From: Niveibacterium sp. 24ML
Lineage (GTDB): Bacteria; Pseudomonadota; Gammaproteobacteria; Burkholderiales; Rhodocyclaceae
NCBI RefSeq assembly: GCF_026586805.1
Contig: NZ_JAPFHA010000011.1
Span: forward strand, 83,982-147,981
Direction of reading: 5' to 3'
DNA length: 64,000 nucleotides
Shown: positions 19,952-27,980 of the stretch, one piece after another
Numbering within the stretch: position 1 is the first letter of the stretch
How the letters are laid out: each line of letters starts with the position of its first letter
Made by a program: the position numbers and the translations under genes
Notes under the pieces: model-generated
Database searches by the model: none
What the model was told of the DNA's origin: nothing
The model's input: only the letters and a program-made list of their open reading frames with translations

Positions 19952-20727
19952 GCGCGCCCTTGCCGGTTGAACTGACAGGATTGGGCACGCGTTTTGGGCC
20001 TCGCTGGGTCTTGCGCGGCATCAACCTGCAGGTGCCGCGGGGTGCGCTGCTTGCCCTCGTGGGTGGGTCGGGCAGCGGGAAGACCACTTTGCTGCGGCAG
20101 ATTGTCGGGCTGCTCACACCAACCGAAGGCCAGGTCAGCCTGTTCGGCGAACCGCTTCAGCAAGGCGGGCGCGAGGCGCGCGCGGCGCGCCGCAGGCGTT
20201 TCGGCATGCTCTTTCAGCACGGTGCGCTGTTTTCGGCACTGAACGTATTCGACAACGTCGCGTTTCCCTTGCGGGAACTTCGCACCCTGCGTGAAGACGA
20301 AATCAGCGATCTGGTCTTTACGAAGCTGGGCATGGTCGAGATCGACCGGGACGCCGCCTGGCGCATGCCAGCGGAGCTGTCGGGTGGCATGATCAAGCGC
20401 ATTGCGCTGGCGCGGGCACTGGCGCTGGACCCGGAATTGCTGCTGCTTGATGAGCCTACCGCCGGGCTCGATCCGGATCGCAGCGCGGCCTTTGTGCAGT
20501 TGATCCGGACGCTGCACGAGGCGCTGAACCTCACGGTGGTCTTTGTCACCCACGACCTCGATACCCTGGCCGCACTGGCCAACCGGATCGCCGTGTTGTC
20601 GGAAGGGCAGATCATCGCCACCGGCACGCTGGACGAAGTTGTGAACGTTGATCACCCCTTTATCGAACGCTTTTTCAGAAGCGAGCGCAGCTTGCATGCG
20701 ATGCGCCGCGGCATGGGTACAAACTGA
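19948..20727 (+). CDS. MlaF-type ABC transporter ATPase
   Basis: The ATP-binding subunit for the preceding permease. The 259-residue protein has Walker A GGSGSGKTTLLRQI, the Q-loop in FGMLFQHGALFSALNVFDNV, the signature LSGGMIKRIALARAL, Walker B LLLLDEPTAGLDP and the switch histidine in VTHDLDTL. FQHGALF followed by NVAFPLRE is typical of the MlaF/Ttg2A branch. The ATG at 19948 lies in an ATGA overlap with the permease stop, and its own stop overlaps the next ATG, so the three genes are tightly coupled. Confidence 0.93.
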   Translation: MSAPLPVELTGLGTRFGPRWVLRGINLQVPRGALLALVGGSGSGKTTLLRQIVGLLTPTEGQVSLFGEPLQQGGREARAARRRRFGMLFQHGALFSALNVFDNVAFPLRELRTLREDEISDLVFTKLGMVEIDRDAAWRMPAELSGGMIKRIALARALALDPELLLLDEPTAGLDPDRSAAFVQLIRTLHEALNLTVVFVTHDLDTLAALANRIAVLSEGQIIATGTLDEVVNVDHPFIERFFRSERSLHAMRRGMGTN

Positions 20728-21671
20728 TGGAAAACCGCGCCTATGCGCTCGCCGTGGGCATCTTCACGATTGTCGTGGGGCTTGCGACCGCCGCCTCGTT
20801 CTGGTGGTTCTCCGGCCGAACCGAACGCACTTACGATGTGCTGCTTTACACCGATGGCAGCGTTGGCAGCCTCAACGAACAGGCGGCAGTCCGGTTTCGC
20901 GGAATCCGCGCCGGGCGGGTGACCGATATCGACCTGGACCCTGAAACGCCGCGGCGAATCCTCATCCGCCTGCGGGTCGATGCCAGCTTGCAGCTGTCGC
21001 GCGCGACCCGCGCCCGTCTTGCCACGCAGGGGTTGACCGGCTTCATCTTTGTGCAACTCGAAGACGACGGCAGCGATCCCCGGCCGCTTGAAACCGTGGG
21101 CGATGAGTTGCCGCGCCTTCCGCTCGAAAAATCGAATACCAACACCACCGAGGCTGCGATCAACGCACTCAACCGGATCAGGGACGTCGCAGATCGACTG
21201 ACCCTGGTGCTCGACGACCAGAACCTAGGCAACCTTCGGACCAGCCTTGAGCATGTGGCCGCAAGTACGCGGCACCTTGATGCCACGCTGGCCCAGGCGC
21301 CGGCGCTGATCGCCAAGGCCGACAGCGTGATCGCACGCTTTGATACCGACAAGATCGACAGCATGCTGAGCAACGTCGACCGCACCACGCGCGAGTTGCC
21401 GGCCACGCTTGCAACGCTGCGCAGCACGCTGGTGAGCCTTGAAACCCTGACTGCGCGCTGGGAAGCCCTCGGCAGCGATGTCCAGACACGGCTGATTGGC
21501 GATGGCGGTGGGCAACTGGGCGGGACGCTTGAAGAGTTGCGGCGTACCAGCGCCGAGTTGTCTGCCCTGATCGCAACGCTTGAGCGGAACCCGCAATCAC
21601 TGCTGCTCGGGCGCCCAAAGGCCGAGCCCGGCCCCGGCGAATCAGGCTACGTACCCCCTGCGCGCAATTGA
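20727..21671 (+). CDS. MCE (MlaD-type) family protein
   Basis: A membrane-anchored periplasmic protein of the MCE superfamily, whose members form hexameric rings that pass lipids between membranes. An N-terminal anchor (ALAVGIFTIVVGLATAASFWWF) is followed by the MCE domain at about residues 40-120 (VRFRGIRAGRVTDIDLD, TRARLATQGLTGFIFVQL). The remaining 190 residues are predicted helical, with LEHVAASTRHLDATLAQ and LSNVDRTTRELPATLATL. At 314 residues it is much longer than E. coli MlaD (about 180) and may form a longer tube. It overlaps the ATPase gene stop. Confidence 0.9.
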   Translation: MENRAYALAVGIFTIVVGLATAASFWWFSGRTERTYDVLLYTDGSVGSLNEQAAVRFRGIRAGRVTDIDLDPETPRRILIRLRVDASLQLSRATRARLATQGLTGFIFVQLEDDGSDPRPLETVGDELPRLPLEKSNTNTTEAAINALNRIRDVADRLTLVLDDQNLGNLRTSLEHVAASTRHLDATLAQAPALIAKADSVIARFDTDKIDSMLSNVDRTTRELPATLATLRSTLVSLETLTARWEALGSDVQTRLIGDGGGQLGGTLEELRRTSAELSALIATLERNPQSLLLGRPKAEPGPGESGYVPPARN

Positions 21672-21681
21672 GCGACAACAC

Positions 21682-22272
21682 ATGCGAACTCCATCCCCGA
21701 TTCTGTTTGTAGCAATCTTCCTGCTTGCCGCTTGTGTCTCACGTGGGCCGAGCGGTGCGGCGCCAACCCAGCACGATCTGGGCTTGCCACCGGTGGCCGG
21801 GAGCGCGCAGACCAAGCTGGCCCTGCGCCGCGTTGAGGTGATCGCTGCGCCGGTGCTCTCTGGCCTGGCGATGCAGTATCGCTACGAGGGCGAGCAATCC
21901 ACGCGTCGCTTGAGTTATGCAGACAACCGCTGGAGCGCGACACCGCAGCAATTGCTCGAAGCGCACTTGTCACGCATGCTGATCGCCGATGGCAAAGGCG
22001 GCCATTGCAAACTGCAAGTGCGGCTCGATGAGTTCGTGCAGATTTTTGCGCAGAACGGCAGCAGTGTTGGCTATGCAGCAGGCAGCTTCCGCTTGCTCGC
22101 CGACCGGGCCGATGAAGTGCTGGCGCAGCAGGCTTTCGTGCTAAAACGCCCCGCACCAAGCGCCGATGCCGCCGGGGGCGCATTGGCGCTGCGGGAGGTG
22201 AGCGCCAGCATGGCGGCTGAGGCTGCCCGCTGGCTCGATACAACCGACCTGCGCCGCTGCACGGCCAGCTGA
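21682..22272 (+). CDS. ABC-type transport auxiliary lipoprotein
   Basis: The 196-residue protein has a lipoprotein signal peptide (ILFVAIFLLAAC, Cys near residue 17), so it is probably lipid-anchored in the outer membrane. The remainder resembles the PqiC/auxiliary lipoprotein family: LALRRVEVIAAPVLSG, MQYRYEGEQSTRRLSYADNR and TPQQLLEAHLSRML. Such lipoproteins accompany MCE transporters and are thought to receive the MCE tube at the outer membrane. It starts 10 bases after the MCE gene, an ATG in a sensible place for the signal peptide. Confidence 0.82.
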   Translation: MRTPSPILFVAIFLLAACVSRGPSGAAPTQHDLGLPPVAGSAQTKLALRRVEVIAAPVLSGLAMQYRYEGEQSTRRLSYADNRWSATPQQLLEAHLSRMLIADGKGGHCKLQVRLDEFVQIFAQNGSSVGYAAGSFRLLADRADEVLAQQAFVLKRPAPSADAAGGALALREVSASMAAEAARWLDTTDLRRCTAS

Positions 22273-22298
22273 GCGCGACGGATACAAGGAGACTCGTG

Positions 22299-23192
22299 AT
22301 GGAGCTTGGCGGACTTGGCGGAGGCCTGCGGCGCCTGTTGAGCGGCAGTGTCGTCATCGTGATCATTGCGGTGATCGCGCTGTTTTCCAGCGCCGGCACC
22401 ATCGGCACCGGCAACGTTGGCGTTCGCACCACGCTTGGGCTGATCAGTGTCGGGGAGGTCTCGCCCGGCATCTATGTGAAGTGGCCTTTCATCTCGACGG
22501 TGCAGGAGTTCTCCGCCAAGGAGATCAACATCGATCTATCGGATCTGACGCCAAAGGCCAAAGACAACCTGAGCCTGCGCGACATGGATCTCACCATTTA
22601 CTACCGCGCTCAGGATTCGCGGATAGCCGCCTTGCAGGCGAAGTATGCCGGCCAGTCTGTCCGCTCGGAGCAGGGCTATTGGCTCCCGGCTTACGAGCTT
22701 GTGATGCGGGTGGCGCGAAACATCGCTTACGAAGAAGTGGCGCGGGTCGATTCGCTGGTCATGCACACCAAGCGCGACGAACTGGCTTCAGCCATCAAGC
22801 GCAACATGCAGACCGAGCTCGACAAGAGCGATCCCGGCACCTTTCACGTGACGCGCGTGGTGGTCCGTTCAGTGATTACCGATCCATCGATCGAGCGCTC
22901 GATTCAGGAAGCCGTGGCCAACCAGAAGAAACTGGAAGCCATGGCCGTACAGACAGAGATTGCCAAGAAAGAGGCTGAGGTAAAGATCACCGAAGCACAC
23001 GGCATCGCCGAGGCAAACCGCATCATCAATCAATCGCTCACGCGTGAGTATCTGCAGCACGAAGCCAACCAGGCGCTGGTCGAGTTTGCACGAAAAGGCA
23101 ATTCGAACACCGTGATCCTGCCCGCAGGCTCAAACATCGCACCCTTGATCAATGTGCCGGCGAATGCCTCGCCCGCACGCAACCAGCCCTGA
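22299..23192 (+). CDS. SPFH/prohibitin family membrane protein
   Basis: A 297-residue protein with one N-terminal membrane segment (SGSVVIVIIAVIALFSSAGT) and an SPFH domain (GNVGVRTTLGLISVGEVSPG, VKWPFISTVQEFSAKEI), then a charged helical region rich in Ala, Glu and Lys (EIAKKEAEVKITEAHGIAEA). Prohibitin-like proteins form large membrane rings that organise proteases and lipid domains. A GTG one codon earlier is an alternative start. It follows the lipoprotein gene by 26 bases, so it may belong to the Mla-like operon; a link to lipid transport is inference. Confidence 0.85.
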   Translation: MELGGLGGGLRRLLSGSVVIVIIAVIALFSSAGTIGTGNVGVRTTLGLISVGEVSPGIYVKWPFISTVQEFSAKEINIDLSDLTPKAKDNLSLRDMDLTIYYRAQDSRIAALQAKYAGQSVRSEQGYWLPAYELVMRVARNIAYEEVARVDSLVMHTKRDELASAIKRNMQTELDKSDPGTFHVTRVVVRSVITDPSIERSIQEAVANQKKLEAMAVQTEIAKKEAEVKITEAHGIAEANRIINQSLTREYLQHEANQALVEFARKGNSNTVILPAGSNIAPLINVPANASPARNQP

Positions 23193-23210
23193 GCGAAGCG
23201 GAGCGCGCGA

Positions 23211-23999
23211 ATGGACGACGAGGCCCAAGCGTTTGTTCTCCGCAGCGACCTGGATGGCGTTGCAAGCCTGACGCTCAATCGCCCGGCGCAGTTCAATGCG
23301 CTTTCGATCGACATGCTCGATGCGCTGACCGCCGCGCTGCGCGAGCTGGCAAGCGACGATTCGATTCGCGTAATCGTGCTTGCGGGCGCCGGCAAGGCAT
23401 TCTGTGCCGGGCACGACCTGAAAGAAATGCGCGCCAATCCGGCGCATGCGTTTCAACGCAATCTGTTCGCACGGGCGAACAAGCTGATGGCGCAATTGCT
23501 TTCGCAGCCGCAACCGGTCATTGCCCGGGTGCATGGCATTGCTACCGCGGCGGGTTGCCAACTGGTGGCGATGTGCGACCTTGCGCTTGCGGCCGATTCG
23601 GCCCGTTTTTCGGTTTCAGGCATCAACGTCGGCCTGTTCTGCGCGACGCCCGCGGTGGCGCTATCACGCAATCTTGGGCGCAAGCGTGCCTTCGAAATGC
23701 TGGTTACAGGCGACTTCGTCGACGCAACGGAGGCGGCGCAAGCCGGCCTGATCAACCGCGCCGTGCCGCTTGAACAACTCGACGCCGAAGTTGGCCGGAT
23801 TGCACGGGCCATTTGCGCAAAGAGCCCGGCGGTCATTGCTGCGGGCAAGCGGATCTTCTATCGCCAGCTTGAAATGGGTATCGAGGCAGCGTATCAGCTT
23901 GCCGGCGAAGCCATGGCGGCAAACATGATGGCGCCCGACGCGGCTGAGGGGATCGATGCATTCATCGAAAAACGCCCGCCGGTCTGGAAGGGCGCCTGA
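23211..23999 (+). CDS. enoyl-CoA hydratase/isomerase family protein
   Basis: A 262-residue crotonase-fold protein. SLTLNRPAQFNALSIDML near the start, the oxyanion-hole loop AGAGKAFCAGHDLKEM (near residue 65) and RVHGIATAAGCQLVAMCDLA (near residue 110) are diagnostic. The canonical hydratase glutamates are not obvious (INVGLFCATPAVALSRNLG), as in the ECHDC3-like branch, so hydration of an enoyl-CoA is not certain. Eighteen bases separate it from the SPFH gene, and it lies upstream of the TetR/etf region, consistent with acyl-CoA metabolism. Confidence 0.85.
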   Translation: MDDEAQAFVLRSDLDGVASLTLNRPAQFNALSIDMLDALTAALRELASDDSIRVIVLAGAGKAFCAGHDLKEMRANPAHAFQRNLFARANKLMAQLLSQPQPVIARVHGIATAAGCQLVAMCDLALAADSARFSVSGINVGLFCATPAVALSRNLGRKRAFEMLVTGDFVDATEAAQAGLINRAVPLEQLDAEVGRIARAICAKSPAVIAAGKRIFYRQLEMGIEAAYQLAGEAMAANMMAPDAAEGIDAFIEKRPPVWKGA

Positions 24000-24010
24000 G
24001 CGCATGCAAG

Positions 24011-24808
24011 GTGCTGATCGACACCCATATTCATCTTGACGCCGAGGAGTACCGGACCAGCCTGCCCGATGTTCTGACCCGGGCGCGGCAAGCTGGTGTC
24101 GCGGGATTTGTGCTACCTGCTGTCGAGCCCGCCAACTTCTCGGCTGTCGCCGCGCTAGCGAGCGAAAACGCCGACGTAGCGCCCGCCTACGGGATCCATC
24201 CGCTGTATGTGGATCGAATCGACGATGGCGCGCTGCTTGCGTTGCGGCAACAGCTTGCTCAAGGCGGCGCAGTCGCGGTTGGCGAGATCGGACTCGACTA
24301 CTACGTCGAGGGACTCGATCGCGAGCGCTTGCAGCAGGTGTATCTCGCGCAACTCAAACTCGCGCGCGAATTCGAGCTCCCGGTCCTGCTGCATCTGCGC
24401 CGCGCGCAGGACGACGTCCTCAAGCATCTGCGACGCATCCGGGTCCGCGGCGGCATCGCACACGCCTTCAACGGCAGTCGCCAGCAAGCCGACGCTTTCA
24501 TCGCACTTGGCTTCAAACTGGGTTTTGGGGGAGCGATGACCTACACCGGCTCCAGCAGGATTCGCGCGCTGGCGCGCGAGTTGCCGCTCGAGTGCATCGT
24601 GCTTGAAACCGACGGGCCAGACATTGCGCCTGCATGGCGGCCGCAGGGCCCATCTTTGCCGGCCGAACTGCCGCGCTACGCGGCCGAGTTGGCCGAGTTG
24701 CGCGGCATTTCGGTCGACACGGTCGCGCTGCAGACAAGCCGCAACGCCCTCGATGCGCTTCCCGGACTCGCCGCCCGCGTCAGGCCGGCGTTGCCCCGCG
24801 GGCAATAA
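24011..24808 (+). CDS. TatD family metal-dependent hydrolase
   Basis: A 265-residue TIM-barrel hydrolase. Metal-binding and catalytic residues are visible in LIDTHIHLDAEEY, AVGEIGLDYYVEGLDR, VLLHLRRAQDDVLKHL, GGIAHAFNGS and IVLETDGPDIAP. Family members are DNases or of unknown substrate. The GTG at 24011 is used because it begins the conserved LIDTHIHL; the ATG at 24004 is in another frame. A second TatD protein is encoded at 41024. Its 3' end overlaps the convergent TetR gene by 29 bases. Confidence 0.88.
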   Translation: MLIDTHIHLDAEEYRTSLPDVLTRARQAGVAGFVLPAVEPANFSAVAALASENADVAPAYGIHPLYVDRIDDGALLALRQQLAQGGAVAVGEIGLDYYVEGLDRERLQQVYLAQLKLAREFELPVLLHLRRAQDDVLKHLRRIRVRGGIAHAFNGSRQQADAFIALGFKLGFGGAMTYTGSSRIRALARELPLECIVLETDGPDIAPAWRPQGPSLPAELPRYAAELAELRGISVDTVALQTSRNALDALPGLAARVRPALPRGQ

Positions 24809-25388
24809 AGTCAGCGATCTGAGCGCGCAGGGCGACCACGTCGCCATCAAAGTGCTCGTAGATCATGAGGCTCAAGCCGAACGAATACGCGTAGAGCAAA
24901 AGCGATCGGCTGGCGGCTTCCTGTGGGGTCATGCCCGAACCGATGAACAGGTCTTTGGCGCTTTTCAGGCGCCATTGATCGACCTCTTCGACAACCTTGG
25001 CCGCTTTCGGGTCGCGCCGCGCCCAATCACGCACGGCCAGCTCGATCTGGATGCCGCGCCGATTGCGCGACGACGAATACACATCGATCACGCGGACAAT
25101 CTGCTCCAGCGGCTTGCCAGACTCACCCTTGGCTTGTTTGCTGACATCGCGGATGCGACCGTCTTTCCAGAGGTTGAGAACCTCATCAAGGAGCTCCTGC
25201 CTGTCACGAAAGTGCCAGTAGAAGCTGCCCTTGGTCACGCCGCAGCGTTTAGCCAGCACTTCGACCCGCAGGCCCGTCAGCCCCTCTTCGGCCAGCGCGT
25301 CGGTGGCGGCCTGGATCCAGGCTTTGCGGTCAAGGGGAGGGCGTGCTGCGGCACTCGCTCGCGGCTTTGTCGTCGGTTTCTTTTCCAT
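24780..25388 (-). CDS. TetR family transcriptional regulator
   Basis: A 202-residue repressor-type regulator. The helix-turn-helix occupies about residues 22-65: AATDALAEEGLTGLRVEVLA then RCGVTKGSFYWHFRDRQELL, the usual TetR recognition helix. The ligand-binding half is unassigned. The ATG at 25388 gives MEKKPTTKP before the DNA-binding domain; upstream in-frame codons run through the operators and are unlikely to be translated. It is divergent from etfB, and two near-identical palindromes lie just upstream, so self-regulation and control of etfBA are likely. An acyl-CoA ligand is a guess from context. Confidence 0.9.
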   Translation of the reverse strand: MEKKPTTKPRASAAARPPLDRKAWIQAATDALAEEGLTGLRVEVLAKRCGVTKGSFYWHFRDRQELLDEVLNLWKDGRIRDVSKQAKGESGKPLEQIVRVIDVYSSSRNRRGIQIELAVRDWARRDPKAAKVVEEVDQWRLKSAKDLFIGSGMTPQEAASRSLLLYAYSFGLSLMIYEHFDGDVVALRAQIADFIARGATPA

Positions 25389-25415
25389 TGCATCCGCAAT
25401 TGACAGGGGGGATAG

Positions 25416-25433
25416 CCATACGATACCGTATGG
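25416..25433. promoter_or_regulatory. TetR operator copy 1
   Basis: An 18-base palindrome CCATACG-ATAC-CGTATGG starts 27 bases upstream of the tetR ATG. It is the same palindrome as the neighbouring copy apart from the central four bases. It also covers a weak -10-like TATCGT read toward tetR. Confidence 0.75.
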
Positions 25434-25435
25434 AT

Positions 25436-25457
25436 AGCCATACGCAAACGTATGGCT
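25436..25457. promoter_or_regulatory. TetR operator copy 2
   Basis: A 22-base palindrome AGCCATACG-CAAA-CGTATGGCT. Its centre is 22 bases from that of copy 1, about two helical turns, so two dimers could bind on the same face of the helix. It covers a -35-like TTGCGT read toward tetR, 16 bases from the -10-like sequence in copy 1. It lies 108 bases upstream of the etfB start. Confidence 0.78.
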
Positions 25458-25565
25458 GATTGTCGGGCTACTAGGCTGCAGTGTCAATGTTTGGGCTGGC
25501 CGGCGCGATAATGTAGGGGTGAGCGTTGATGACGCCTATCCCACGTCCGTTTGGAGGAGATCGAG

Positions 25566-26315
25566 TTGAAGATCCTTGTACCCGTAAAGCGAGTCGTCGA
25601 TTACAACGTGAAGGTTCGCGTCAAGAGTGACGGAACCGGCGTAGAGCTCGCGAACGTAAAAATGTCGATGAATCCGTTTGACGAAATCGCTGTCGAAGAA
25701 GCGGTTCGTCTGCGCGAAGGCGGCATCGCAACCGAAACCGTCGCGGTCTCCTGCGGTGCAGCCAGCAGCCAGGAAACCTTGCGCACCGCCATGGCCATTG
25801 GTGTCGACCGTGCAATTCTCGTCGAAACCGACGCTGAACTCCAGCCGCTGGCCGTGGCCAAGCTTCTCAAGGCAGTCGTGGAGCGTGAGCAGCCGCAGCT
25901 GGTGATTCTTGGCAAACAAGCCATTGACGATGATGCCAACCAGGTCGGACAAATGCTGGCGGCCCTGCTTGGCTGGCCGCAGGCGACCTTTGCCTCCAAG
26001 GTTCAGGTTGCGGGCGGCCGCGCCGTTGTGATGCGCGAAATCGACGGCGGCCTTGAGACAGTAGATGTCCCATTGCCGGCAATCATCACGACGGATCTGC
26101 GTCTGAACGAGCCGCGCTACGCAACTCTCCCGAACATCATGAAGGCGAAGAAGAAGCCGCTCGAAACCATCAAACCGAGCGACCTGGGCGTTGATCCAGC
26201 GCCGCGCCTCAAGACGCTGAAGGTCACCGAGCCGCCCAAGCGCGCCGGCGGCGTCAAGGTAGCCGATGTGCAGGAGCTGGTGGCCAAGCTCAAGAACGAA
26301 GCCAAAGCCATCTGA
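25566..26315 (+). CDS. etfB: electron transfer flavoprotein subunit beta
   Basis: The AMP-binding beta subunit of ETF, which accepts electrons from acyl-CoA dehydrogenases and passes them to ETF:ubiquinone oxidoreductase. The 249-residue protein starts [20 protein letters not shown] and has [37 protein letters not shown] and [24 protein letters not shown] conserved blocks. The TTG at 25566 is the likely start: GGAGGAG lies 6 bases upstream and it gives the standard N-terminus. etfA starts 10 bases after its stop. Confidence 0.95.
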   Translation: MKILVPVKRVVDYNVKVRVKSDGTGVELANVKMSMNPFDEIAVEEAVRLREGGIATETVAVSCGAASSQETLRTAMAIGVDRAILVETDAELQPLAVAKLLKAVVEREQPQLVILGKQAIDDDANQVGQMLAALLGWPQATFASKVQVAGGRAVVMREIDGGLETVDVPLPAIITTDLRLNEPRYATLPNIMKAKKKPLETIKPSDLGVDPAPRLKTLKVTEPPKRAGGVKVADVQELVAKLKNEAKAI

Positions 26316-26325
26316 GGAGACGAGC

Positions 26326-27258
26326 ATGACGATTCTGGTAATTGCTGAACACGACAACGCTACCCTCAAGGCTTCGACCCTCAACGCAGTCAGCGCTGCC
26401 AAGGCGATTGGCGGTGAGATCCACATTCTGCTCGCGGGGCACAACGCTGCTGCGGCGGCGAAGGCTGCCGCAGAGGTGAGTGGCGTGGCGAAAGTGCTGC
26501 ATGCTGACGCGGCGCATTACGCTGATCATCTGGCCGAGAACATTGCCGCCCTGGTAGTCGGTTTGGCCGGCGCCTACGGGCATGTGCTGGCCCCGGCGAC
26601 GACCTTTGGCAAGAATTTCATGCCTCGCGTTGCTGCGCTGCTGGATGTCGCGCAGGTCTCCGACATCATTGCGGTGGAGTCGGCAGACACCTTCGTGCGC
26701 CCCATCTTTGCCGGTAACGCACTCGCCACGGTGCAGAGCAGCGATCCGATCAAGGTCGTCACCGTGCGGACAGCCGCCTTCGATGCCGCGGCGCTCGGCG
26801 GGGCGGCGGTGATCGAGAGCATTCCTGCCGCTGCCGACCTTGGGCTCTCCAAACTCGTGGGCCGCGAGCTGACCATCAGCGCCCGCCCGGAACTCGGCGC
26901 TGCGCGAATCATCGTTTCGGGTGGCCGTGGCCTGGGAAGCGGTGACAATTACCGCCAGGTGCTCGAACCGCTTGCCGACAAGCTGGGCGCTGCGATGGGC
27001 GCGTCGCGCGCAGCGGTTGATGCCGGTTATGTGCCGAACGATTATCAGGTCGGGCAGACCGGCAAGGTGGTCGCGCCGCAGCTCTACCTGGCGATTGGTA
27101 TCTCAGGGGCGATCCAGCACCTGGCCGGCATGAAGGATTCAAAAGTGATCGTTGCGATCAACAAGGATCCCGATGCGCCGATCTTCCAGGTGGCAGATTA
27201 CGGCCTGGTGGGTGACCTTTTCGAGCTCGTCCCACAACTGACCGCGGCACTGAACTGA
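26326..27258 (+). CDS. etfA: electron transfer flavoprotein subunit alpha
   Basis: The FAD-binding alpha subunit of ETF. The 310-residue protein begins [20 protein letters not shown] and ends with the FAD-binding domain: [60 protein letters not shown] and [27 protein letters not shown] lies 7 bases ahead of the ATG. It works with etfB directly upstream and probably serves the acyl-CoA dehydrogenase encoded 720 bases downstream. Confidence 0.96.
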   Translation: MTILVIAEHDNATLKASTLNAVSAAKAIGGEIHILLAGHNAAAAAKAAAEVSGVAKVLHADAAHYADHLAENIAALVVGLAGAYGHVLAPATTFGKNFMPRVAALLDVAQVSDIIAVESADTFVRPIFAGNALATVQSSDPIKVVTVRTAAFDAAALGGAAVIESIPAAADLGLSKLVGRELTISARPELGAARIIVSGGRGLGSGDNYRQVLEPLADKLGAAMGASRAAVDAGYVPNDYQVGQTGKVVAPQLYLAIGISGAIQHLAGMKDSKVIVAINKDPDAPIFQVADYGLVGDLFELVPQLTAALN

Positions 27259-27276
27259 CCGGAGCGGGGTGGGGAG

Positions 27277-27939
27277 GTGGATTTCAGCATCGCATCCCTG
27301 CCCGCTGAACTGGTCTGGATCAGCGCGGCGCTGGTCCTCGCTGTGCTGTGGTACGAGTCACAGCGAGTCGGCTGGCGCGACCTGGCCAATGGTGTGCAAC
27401 TGGGGCGGCTGCTGGGCGCATCGGTTGTTCTGATGCTGCTCTGGAGCCTCAAGGCTGACTTGGCGCCCGGCTACAGGTTGCACTTGCTGGGCGTAACGGT
27501 GCTCGTGCTGACGTTTGGCCGAGCCCGGGCGCTTCTCGCCGTGGCCTTGGGCAGTCTCGCTGCGACGATTGGAACGAGCGGGGAATTGCTATCTTGGCCG
27601 ATCAACTATGCCTTGCTGGGTGTGTTGCCTGCTTACCTGAGCGACTTCTGTAATCGGCAGCTTCAGGCACGGCTACCAACGCACATTTTTGTTTTCATCT
27701 TTGCCAATGCCTGCGCGCTTGCTGCGGTGTGCATGCTGGCAGTCGGTAGTGCAGCAACGCTGGTGCTGTGGCTGGGGGGCTCGGCACCACATGTCTTGCT
27801 TGACGAGTATCTGCCGTATTTCCTGTTGCTCAGCTTTGCCGAAGCATGGCTGAGCGGAATGGCGATCACCTTGCTGGTGGTGTTTTGTCCGGGCTGGGTC
27901 TGCAGTTTCGATGATCGCCGCTACCTGTTGAAGAAGTAA
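27277..27939 (+). CDS. CbiM-like energy-coupling-factor permease homologue
   Basis: A 220-residue integral membrane protein with about six hydrophobic segments. LLWSLKADLAPGYRLHLLGV, INYALLGVLPAYLSD, HIFVFIFANACALAAV, YLPYFLLLSFAEAWLSGM and the end CSFDDRRYLLKK resemble the proteobacterial branch of CbiM-type permeases for cobalt or nickel uptake. The GTG start follows GGGGAGG closely. No ATPase or transmembrane partner subunits are nearby; instead it lies between etfA and an acyl-CoA dehydrogenase gene, 18 bases after etfA. Metal transport is therefore a family inference only. Confidence 0.7.
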   Translation: MDFSIASLPAELVWISAALVLAVLWYESQRVGWRDLANGVQLGRLLGASVVLMLLWSLKADLAPGYRLHLLGVTVLVLTFGRARALLAVALGSLAATIGTSGELLSWPINYALLGVLPAYLSDFCNRQLQARLPTHIFVFIFANACALAAVCMLAVGSAATLVLWLGGSAPHVLLDEYLPYFLLLSFAEAWLSGMAITLLVVFCPGWVCSFDDRRYLLKK

Positions 27940-27980
27940 TCCGCGCGGCACCGTGCCGCGGTGTTTTGGGGGGAGAGAAA

